From contig NC_050467.1 of the NCBI RefSeq assembly GCF_013373865.1, forward strand, positions 24,512,996 through 24,576,995: a stretch of 64,000 nt of DNA, given 5' to 3'. The position numbers were made by a program, and so were the translations under genes. The notes beneath the pieces were generated by a model. It was not told the origin of the DNA, did no database searches, and worked only from the letters and a program-made list of their open reading frames with translations. Every line of letters begins with the position of its first letter. The stretch's first letter is position 1. Positions 47,901 to 61,100 of this stretch are shown one piece after another. This DNA is from Monomorium pharaonis (Eukaryota > Arthropoda > Insecta > Hymenoptera > Formicidae).

Positions 47901-48400
47901 ACAGATTCATAGATTTGGTATACACAAAAACAAACGATATATTTATGTCAGCCTGTATTTTAAACAAAAAATCTTGGTAGGATTGTTCTATGTCTATACA
48001 TCTTCGTAAAATCGAGAAATGTAGAAGTCAGGAAAAGTTTTCGTTCTCTAATTTTCTTTTTTTTATTTTCTTGTTTTTTTCTTACGAGAAAATTTTTAAT
48101 CGACAATTTAATCAATTATATTATTAAAAAAGATGGAAAATGTTCTGTAATATAAATATGCGTAGAAACAATTTGTCGATGAGTTTGAGATGTGAAAAGT
48201 AGAAAACGTTAATTTCGCTTCTACACTCCTCGATTCTGTCATACATGAATTTTGGCGGGTTTAAATATTCTGGATAAAAAGTGGAAAGGAATGAAGAAAT
48301 AAGGGGAAACGTTGTCGAAGGTGTCATAGGAAGCAAATTAGATTATATGTGTTTAATGTTTGTATTCGTTGGTGTGCATGATAACGAGTTTTGTTCACAG
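44928..48400 (+). other. CEPT 3' UTR and downstream DNA
   Basis: Very AT-rich. A canonical AATAAA at 45155-45160 lies 228 bases after the CEPT stop. Small open frames within are not supported by motifs or splice context. If the exon at 48401 is real, this interval doubles as an intron. Confidence 0.55.
45155..45160 (+). terminator. Poly(A) signal of CEPT
   Basis: AATAAA within TTTTTAATAAAACG, the first canonical signal after the CEPT stop codon. Confidence 0.45.
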
Positions 48401-48477
48401 TTCACATGACGGTGGAGGAAGAGCCGCTGTTAGACGAGGAATACCATCACGGATCCGACACGGCCGTCGACCTCTGA
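48401..48477 (+). CDS. Candidate alternative C-terminal exon of CEPT
   Basis: After acceptor TTTGTTCACAG the sequence is open in one frame to a TGA at 48475-48477 and encodes HMTVEEEPLLDEEYHHGSDT then AVDL. The acidic, non-random composition stands out in this AT-rich stretch. It needs one base from the preceding exon. A donor inside CEPT exon 8, AAATG|GTACTA after 44880, supplies exactly that phase and would replace the last 15 residues (...NAAEKN-V-HMTVEEEPLL...). The donor is weak and the implied intron is 3.5 kb. Alternatively this is a small independent ORF starting at the internal ATG. Confidence 0.3.
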
Positions 48478-51600
<3,123 letters not shown>

Positions 51601-52940
51601 AAGTCAAGCCGACGAAGAAGACCTCCGGCCGTTCTTTCTTTCCTCTTCCACCGCTCGTTGGAACCGAGCGCGGTGAAATCGACGGGGAGGATCGGACGGG
51701 CGCGACGAGGGTAGTCGCGGCCCGATTAACAAGGAGACAAACGGGAAATTCACTTTTGGAAGCGGAATCGGGAGACGGCTTGCGACGTTACTGGAGGCGC
51801 GTCCGCGGACGTGCGCCTGCCTGGTACCGCGCCGTTCTGGCGAACGATCAGCGTCGTCGCGACGAAGGGGCCTCCGCTCCGCGAGGCTCCGGGGGCGCGT
51901 CGGCGGCCACCGCCAGTGCGATATCGCCGTTCGGCTGATACGGGAGTATAATCGTCGGCCCCTGGCGTTCGTATGGCGGTCCGACGAGGCCCGAGCGCGG
52001 CCGTTCTCCGCGTTGGTAATACGCATTGTTGCAAAACGTAAGTGTCGTTTCGCGCGGCGACATTTCCCGGACGAAAAAAAAAAAAAACCAAATCCCGAAA
52101 AATCCCGGAGATTCTCTTCTCTCCCTCCCGAAAATTTAATCCCTCCCCACCCACCCCCCCGCGAAAGAGGGTGGTTATAATCGAATCTCTCGCGCGAATC
52201 CGAGCGACGCTCCCCGAAGTGGATGTCGCGGAAAGGTGAAACCGAGTGAGGGAGCTCGTTCGTTCGCGGGCCTCGAGATCGATGCGGGGTAGCAATCTCG
52301 CGGAACGGCGTAATTGTTCCGTTCGCCAATTTGAGCGTCGAGCCTCTTCGCGAATTAATTTAATCGCGTCTTTTCTCTCGCGCGGACGACGGAAGATTCG
52401 CGCACAACGGGATCGACGACAAGGTAGGAAGGGCGACTCTTGCTCCTCGTCACGATCTCTGGGAACGGAACGATCTTCCTCCGTCGCTCTCGCTGTGAGC
52501 TCTCGAAGTGACGATCGATGTTTCTCGTCGCGATCGAAACCATTCTCCCTCCGGGAGCGGCCGGAGCTCGGCGAGGTCGACACGTTAACTGTCGCGCCTT
52601 ATCGGAACAGGCCGCCAGCAGGTGTGTACGTGCTACTTAACGTCGCAGCTGGGCGCAACTTTCCGACGACGACGTTTGGCAGGGACGGATCTTTTTTTTT
52701 TCGTCATCCCGGTGATACCATTCGCGGCTCGTCGGGAAGACGGGATAATTGATCGCCCTCGCGGGAGTCGGCGGGTCTGGTGAATTGTTAAACGCGACCT
52801 TCGACGCCAGACGAATGCATCGCTGAGCTTCTGACAAACGAGGTTTTTTTCGTCGCGATTGATTCTGAAACACATGTGTCGGTTCCCGACCGTAACGAAA
52901 AAAAATTTACTTAATAATTTCGCCTTTCGATTCAAACCGT
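51601..52940 (+). promoter_or_regulatory. CpG-rich island, probable MADD promoter and first non-coding exon
   Basis: 1.3 kb of dense CG sequence. Long overlapping frames exist on both strands, but their Arg/Ser-rich products look like translated CpG island, not protein. A consensus-like donor, GCCAGCAG|GTGTGT at about 52620, and the acceptor before 55065 would make a 2.4-kb intron between a non-coding exon and the MADD start exon. That link is inference. Confidence 0.4.
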
Positions 52941-55064
52941 GGAATGGATTTTTGAAGCTTTAAAGCTATGAAAAAATCTTGAGAAGCGGAGCATGCGATC
53001 GATATGTCACTTTAAAATGCCACGCGTGAGAAAAAAAAAGTCCACGTTTGCAATTCTTTTAGAATGGAAATTAATGTTGCGTAACGCAAGTTACTTTATG
53101 CATTCGTGATTGATGGACACGCAGGGTGTTAATGATACGAAGAAAAATATCGAGGAAAAAGTTGTTTCGAAGAAGCAAATGTTATATTAGAAATTATTCT
53201 TTTTCATGCTTAAAAGAGAGGATGGTAGTATGACTTTCCATTTTTATTTTGTACAATAACTCCTTAAAAGTAAAAATGCGTTTATTAAAATTATAATAAA
53301 TGTCAACTGTTGGCTATTAAACGAATGATTTTGTACATTACGATGTAATCACTAGAATTGCTCATTTAAAATACCGAAGATTTTACAAGTGGTCATATAT
53401 ATCTACAAAAGATATAAAATACCATCTTCTTTTCTATTATTTTATGAAATTTCAAGATTATTGTTATTTTTTTAAATAGATTAACATTTTTTTTATCAAT
53501 ATAATGCAGTATCTTATATTTATCAATATAAGAAATAAATTTAACCATAGAGAACATATTGACTTTAGAATGATTTTAAACATTGAAAATAATGTAAAAA
53601 TATAATTTTCTTACGTAAGGTTAACATCTCCTACGATTGAGAATTTTTTTCATAAATTGCATTATTATATTAATAAAAAAATGTCAACCCATTGAAGAAA
53701 TGTCAGTGATCAAACGAATTATAGAAAACATCTCCCTCCCTGTATAGAAGATTTTTTTAAGATCGAAGAAATCAGTGACACCGTTAGACAAAATTTTTCG
53801 AATCCAATTTTCTCCAGAGAAAATAAGTTTGCAAATAACTTTCTTAACTTCAAGATTGACTACCTCAAGTTCTCCATCATCCAGTTTATCGTCCTAAAAT
53901 TGAAAGATTTACTGCCACAGCGACATAATCCGTTTTTTTCTTAGGAATGAGATTTAGATGCAATTTTCTCAGCTTTAAGATTGAGTTTCTCAAGTTCCTA
54001 AAGGAAAACGGATTAGACCACTGAACGTCACACTAAAACTTTCCGATCGATTACCTCTTTCGTGCATAGAAAAAAAAGCCAGAAAGAAGACAAGTATCGA
54101 GAAAACATCTAGGTAATGTCTAAACGAATTGCGGAAACTTCCCGAAACTCCTCGAACTAACGGAGGGCATTCGGAAAATCAGAATCTCGTTTGGATTTCA
54201 CCGGAGCGAGGATCTCTTTTTTTTTTGCGACGATCTCAAGTGTCAGGTCCAGGCCTGTAATCGCCTGTCGTACCGCAACGGCAGTGTAATCGAACGCGGA
54301 AGTACGTGGCTTTGTGCACACACGGCCTCCGTTGTCGTCACCCGTTGTGCCTGGACGGCGCGAGATACGAGAGACGAGAGGCTCGATATCGCGGAATTAA
54401 ACATGCCTCGCGCATGTACATCCCGCTCTTCCCCTGGTTCCCTTTTGACCCCGACACGGTGACACAGATATCCTTTTAGGAATCATCGATCACGCGAAGC
54501 CTCATCCGGACTGGCTTTCGCCCATCCGCCCTTCGCGATCGTCGCTTTCCTCCTAGTTAGAAAAGTCAATCTCTTAACGCTCATCTCGCTATTGGTGACT
54601 AAAGATTTTTTTTTATGTGACAATAAATTCTTTTACCCTTTCTGAATATAAATTAATCGACAAATTTTTCTTTCTCTTTTAAAGTTGTTGTATGTACGTA
54701 ACTTTCCTAATGAAAATTATTGAACGTTTAATGATCCTGATATTAACTTTATGAGATAATTGCAGCTTAATTAAAACTTTAGGGGAAGAATCTGTGACGT
54801 CAATGACCTTAAGAAAATGTTAGCATAAAGTTTAATTAGACAGGATATAATGATTGTTCTTGAGAAATTCTTTTGAAGCTCCTAAATTAACTAAAAAGTA
54901 CTTCAATTAAGGATGACGATGTATAAGCGTCATGTATAAATTCAGTCCGTGTCCTCGAGAGAGCAGTCACGAGCGAAAGTTTAATTAAGTTTATCGGCAC
55001 TATTCAGCAAATAGTGAAACAGGGACGTCAATTAACTGCAGCCTCTCGGGCTCTCTGTTTGCAG
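52941..55064 (+). other. Presumed MADD 5' intron / upstream DNA
   Basis: AT-rich, with a GC-rich patch at 54240-54560 that could be an alternative promoter. No coding exon recognised. Confidence 0.45.
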
Positions 55065-55188
55065 GTGGGGTAAATAAGCGAGAGAATGGTACAATCATGA
55101 TTCAAGCTGGAAACGACCCTGAAGAGAGTTTAGAAGCTCGGATGTCCTGTATACATTGTATACAACGGTGACACAGCTGCACACAGCC
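55065..55188 (+). promoter_or_regulatory. MADD 5' leader with two overlapping uORFs
   Basis: Acceptor CTCTGTTTGCAG ends at 55064. The leader then carries uORF1 (55086-55100, five codons including stop) and uORF2 (55097-55171, 25 codons including stop). uORF1's TGA overlaps uORF2's ATG as ATGA. uORF2 ends 17 bases before the main ATG at 55189. Such an arrangement usually lowers initiation at the main start; the effect here is inferred. Confidence 0.5.
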
Positions 55189-58100
55189 ATGGATATACAG
55201 AAGAAATTCCTGTGCCCTCGATTGGTGGATTATCTCGCCATCGTGGGGTCCAGGATGCCCGCTGCCTCTCGTCAGCCCGTACAGGTATGACAATCGAGAA
55301 CCTGTCATCAGAGCGTGTATATTTGCAAATACATTTTATATTTACGAAACTTTATATCTTTGATTTGAGCTGCTTTCCAAACTGAATATTAAAAAGAAAA
55401 AAAGATGCAATTCTAGGAAAGGAAAAAATGATTTCCATTTAAAACAGGTCCCAGAGTTGCTGCGCAGATATCCGGTGGAGGATCACAAGGATTTTCCTCT
55501 GCCTCTGGATATGGTGTACTTCTGCCAACCGGAAGGTTGCAATAGCGTGGGACCGAAGCGCACGGCCTTACGAGAGGCGACGTCTTTCACCTTCACCCTC
55601 ACCGACAAAGATTCAGGTTCGTATCCGTTCCGCATGCACGTCGCGTAAAAGACCGTCGAGGATTCGTACCGCCATTGTAAAGGGTGATTCTTTGCAAAAT
55701 GCAGGAAAAACGCGTTACGGGATCTGCGTGAATTTCTATCGACCTATGGAAAGAGCGGGGATGGTGGCTGGCGGGGGGGTTTCACTCAAAAGGGAAAAGT
55801 ACAACACCACGTTTCGCAGGGAGAGCTGGAGGAAGAGCATGGAGAGAAGCACGGATTCCGCTTTTTCTAGGTGAAATGGCTTATAAATGTTAGCTTCCCC
55901 CTGACTTCCACGATCAACAGACAAATAGAGTTTTGAAACATCGACGCAATTATTTTTTATATATTTCTAAAAGACAACAAACCTCTACCTTTTTTTTCAA
56001 AATTAATATTTTAAATCGTTGATTCTTTAAAATCGAAAGACGAAAATTAATTATCTCGTGTTGTACGTTGTCCCGAATGATTCGCATGTACAATTCACCC
56101 TCGACAAAGTGTTCCGTTTATAAGACTGTATCTCTAGCCGTTTGTTATAGCGACTATAGGAGCAGTGCGGTGGGTCCTAGTGACTCTGAGAAAGATTGCT
56201 CTAGTAGCAGGAGGGATTCGGACACCCCGCAAGTTCCCCATGCCCCAAGATTGGAATTTATTGCGCCGAGCGGTGACAGCGAGAGCGGCGGCAGTCATTC
56301 CCCATCGCCACGCGCATCTCGAAGACGTCAGGTCAATACCACTGATATAATAATACTTTGCACTCGAAACTTGAGGAAAAAAAATAAAAGTTATGATTTA
56401 TAAAAGTTAAAATTTTTCTCATTTAAAATAAAAATATAAAATATTCAAAAAAGCAATTTATTAATGCAAAAAATTGTTATTTATACACTGAAAAAAAGTA
56501 ATATATCCAATAAGATATGTAGTTGCGGGCTGCCAATTACAGATATACTCAATACAATAATATATGCTATTGCAGTATAAACATTGTACTTGCATTAACA
56601 GCAAATATTATTGTATATATTGAATATTTTATGTAGTTGGCAGCCCGCAATTATATATGTTATTGGCTATATTTTTTTTCTGTGTATATACTATTTATAA
56701 CAAAATTGATAATTTCTCCTCCAAACAAAATATTTGAATATACTCATGCCAATAATTACATCCCAATATTCTCACAGAGGATTCGCAATCACTCCCTGAC
56801 TTCGTTATGCATCATTTCGCACCATCCGTTCTTCTCGATGTTTCGGGAGTGTCTTTTTGTTCTAAAGAAGATTATCGACGCGTGCAACGAGAGCTTCTCG
56901 CCGCAGAAGGTGGGAGCTTCTCGGCAGACCAATAGGTGCGTTCGCATTTTACCAATTCTATGTCATGCTTTGTAATCATTTTTTTACACGGAAAGAATAC
57001 CTCAAGTGTCTAAAAATTTTGTTGGGTCATCAAAATAATTATCTCAAATTGGTTGCTAGAACGTCAAAACTTTTCGCAGTCTTTCTCATCACATTTGAGC
57101 TATGCAATTTTAATGGTCCAATAAAATTCTTTTTTTTTCAAATTTGTATCTCGCTAAAATTTTAGATACTTCCGTAAAATTGTTCTTACCATGAGAGTTT
57201 GAATGCCCTGTCCAATTAAATCTCTCTCGTTACAGAGATACGGTATGGAGCGTTCTGGCGGGCCAGGCTTTGGGCGACACGCCATCAATTGTCCTTCACG
57301 ATGTTCGAGAGATCGAGACGTGGATATTGCGTTTGCTCAGCAGCCCCGTGCCCGTCCCGGCGAAGACGCGCGTCGAGGTTGAAATAATATCGTCGAGTGT
57401 GCAACCACCGCTGTGCTTCGCCCTGCCGGACCACACTAGATTCACTCTGGTCGATTTTCCTTTGCATCTACCGTTGGAGCTCCTCGGCGTTGACATATGT
57501 CTAAAGGTCCTCACGCTGATCCTCTTAGAGAACAAGGTAAACAATTGTAAAACATTGGGGTGATAAGAAAAAATATACATATATATTTTTATCGCCTTAT
57601 GTATCTTTAAATGTCCAAAACTAAACGGTGTTTTTTTCTTTCAGATCGTACTTCAGTCTCGGGATTACAATGCTCTGTCCATGTCGGTCATGGCGTTCGT
57701 AACGATGATCTATCCGCTGGAGTACATGTTCCCCGCGATACCCTTGCTCCCCACGTGCATGAGCTGCGCGGAACAATTACTGCTCGCTCCAACGCCTTTC
57801 GTGATCGGGATACCCGCGTCCTTCCTGATGTATAAAAAAAACTTTAAAATGCCCGACGATATCTGGCTTGTGGACTTGGATAGCAATAAGATAACGCCGC
57901 CGAGCGCCTTGAGCGATGACAGTTTACCGCCGTTGCCGGAACCAGAGGGTACCATTCTAAAGAATCATCTGAAACAGGTAAACGCTACATTATCAGTGTT
58001 TGAACGGCAATATATATATACATATATATATTACCTTCGTTACTGACTTTCGTTATTACGAAGCTAAATGATGAAGAGTATTTAATGACTCCTTATCCTC

Positions 58101-61100
58101 ATCGCAGGCAATGCAACTGATGGATCAAGTTGGCTCTAGTGTAAATATTTTACAAATTTTCAATCCGTTTGGCGTTTTCCCTTTATTTCATAGTTAGTTG
58201 CATGCACGATTTATCACGTAGAGTCCTACGTGTAGAATCGAGTCAATCGTAACCACACACATTTCTTGATGGTGTAAAGTAAATGTAGCAAGTAGCAATT
58301 GTAGCGAAGGAAGATAGTTTTCTTCTTAAAGATGGAAAATTTTTTTAAGTACGAAATTTTTGTTCGTAGATCGGTAATTTAATTAAAGTAGAAGTAGCAG
58401 TGATCAATAGGCGTTACAACAAAGTGTCAACAAAGTCAATCGTTAGCTTACTATTTAACGAATTTTCAGGCGATGGCCAGTATGACAGGCCCTCCATTAC
58501 CCTCGCAAGATGTCTCATTGCGTCTGTCGTTTCAGACGTCAAACAGAAAAGAAAGCACGGCCTCCCATCATTCCACTTTAAGGTACGTCGTTCACTATTT
58601 ACCTACTTAGATTAAAATCTAAAATAATAAGATTTACAGCAAAGATATAAACGGAATTTTGACTGTAGAACTATTGAAAAAAATTTGTGCTTCTTAATGG
58701 ATAAAAATTATCGATAGAAATATGTATTTTTTATTAATTGTAAATTTACTACTATTTAAACTTTATAAATATTTTTGTAACGCTGAATACTAATAAGAAA
58801 TGCTAATAAACCTCTACAGCGTAGCTTCGACGAAGCACAGGCCGAGCATTGATCAATGCGCGCACGTTCAGCACGCCCCGTTGAACTCGCCTGGTATGAG
58901 CATGTCATCGAGTCCACCTCGTCGGCCGTCGATGTCGCAGATGATCGGTGTATCCGGATCGGCCGGTCCACCGAAGGGTTCGCCCGGGCAGACCCCAATG
59001 CCTTTCAATCCTTTCATCTACGGAAACGACGTGGATTCGGTAGACATTGCCACGCGAGTCGCGATGGTGCGTTTCTTCAACTCGCAGAACCTGCTGGCCA
59101 ACTTTACCGAGCATACGCGCACCCTGCGGCTGTATCCTCGGCCGGTGGTGGCATTCCAGATCAACTCGTTCCTCCGTTCGCGACCCAGGAAGAGCAGCTT
59201 CCTCAATAAATTCGCGCGTACGCAGGCGGTCGAGTTCCTGGCCGAGTGGTCCCTCACGCCGAGCAACGTGGCCTTCCTCCGGGTGCAGACCGGAGTGTTC
59301 GATCCCGCGCAGATCGGCGACAAGCCGCGCTGGTACGCGACCAATCTCGAGCCGATATACTTTCCCGTTTGGGATTCGGGTAGCTCGTTGGCGAATGCCC
59401 TGAAGGCGATGAGGGAACACGAGACTCAACCTACGGATGAGAGCGGCTCTGACTCCGAAGGCGCCGAGAGCACTAGCTCTTCATATTCTTCCCTGAGCGA
59501 TTTCGTCTCCGAGATGGCATCGTCCGATCTGTCGCCGGGTAAGCGTTTCATAGAACAAAAAGAAAGAAACTTAAAGACAGATTGTGGAATTAATATTTAT
59601 ATACGGAATAAATAGTTTAGCTGAGATATCTAAACATTTTGTTAGATTATCAAAATAATTCTCAAGAATACTCAAACATAATAAATAATGTCAAAAAGTT
59701 TTGACATTTCAGTAATCAATTTGCGTTCTGCACAATTATTTTGATGGTCCAACAAAATTGTTTTTAGAGATTTGTATTCAGTTAAATTTTTAAATACTTT
59801 AATAAAACTGTTAACGTATGCAGTTTAAGTTTTTAATTTCTGATTTGCACAATTACTTTCCGCAGGTTACAATTGCTCGCAAGTGAATCAGCCTCAAATG
59901 TCGCTCTCGGTAGATCCGAAAAACGTCTACAATCCACCAAGTTCCCTGCAATATCCGGGTGTCGAGGCAGACTCACCGGTACGACCTGAGAGCCCGCCGA
60001 GCACGTCTTCTAGTCACAGCGATCTCAGTAGCCCGAGCTTCAACAGGGACTCCGAACTCGAATTAAATCCAAAAATCCAGGAGAGTTCGCAATCCACTAA
60101 CGTAAGTAACGCAAACTCCTGCCGATTTTTTTTTTCCCGTTTACTCTTTCTTTCTCTTTATATATTTATATATATATGCACTTCTTTTTATATGCTAAAT
60201 AATACCTTATATCTCATGTAATTATGATTTACATCGTATGACATTAAATCATGCACGACATCAGAATTAAAAAATTAAAAATATCAAAAGTCCCTCAGTT
60301 TCATAACAACGTGTGACGCATTAATAGTGGTCCATTTTATAGTAATAGATATCATTGTGGAGACTTCATATATACTTCACATTCAATAATTCGCAGATAG
60401 TTTTGCAATTATACAAATCGGCACACAATAATGATTCGTGCATAAATACGATACGTACGAGATACTTTCATAGTGTTACGTTATATGTTAAATCTTGAAG
60501 TAGCATCTCTGGTATGCGCTAACGAATAGCTTGATTATAGGATAAAGAGGAGGGTGGTAGCTTTGAATCAGACTCCGCGTCTACAATAACACCGCGCACT
60601 ATCCTGAGCGCACAAAGTTCGGTAGGACAGTTCACAGGGATAAGCATGGGATCTTTAGGCACTCAATCTTCGTTCAACGACACTGATCGTCCTACCACAC
60701 CTCACAGGACCTCGCGTATCAGTAGATATGTCACTCCTGTGAGTCATCTTCATATGTACCTTTAATTCTGTCACTTTCGAATGTCTCCTCGGATGTCACC
60801 TCGGTATCATTTCGGAATTGATGCATGATAGAATGAAATCGAATGGGGAATACCGGAGGAAATTTCTCGGGAGTGTTTGAATGTTTGCCTCTCTCTCTCT
60901 CGCTCTCTTTCATCTTTCTTATTTTTTCTTATTTGTATTTCCTGAGCACTATTTGAGGAAAATGTTAGCTTCTCATCTCTGATTTGCATTTCTATTTCAA
61001 AAAGGTATCGTTTTCACGATTATTTTATTTTGATAATTGCCGTTTGTTTTACGAGATACATATCGTTTTGCACGTTCATATCCCTTAAAACACGAATATA

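Noticed and set aside
51604..52583. Overlapping long open frames of 241 and 277 residues on the minus strand
   Set aside because: They cover a CpG-rich island, are Arg/Ser-rich in every frame, overlap equally long frames on the other strand and show no domain. Composition explains them.
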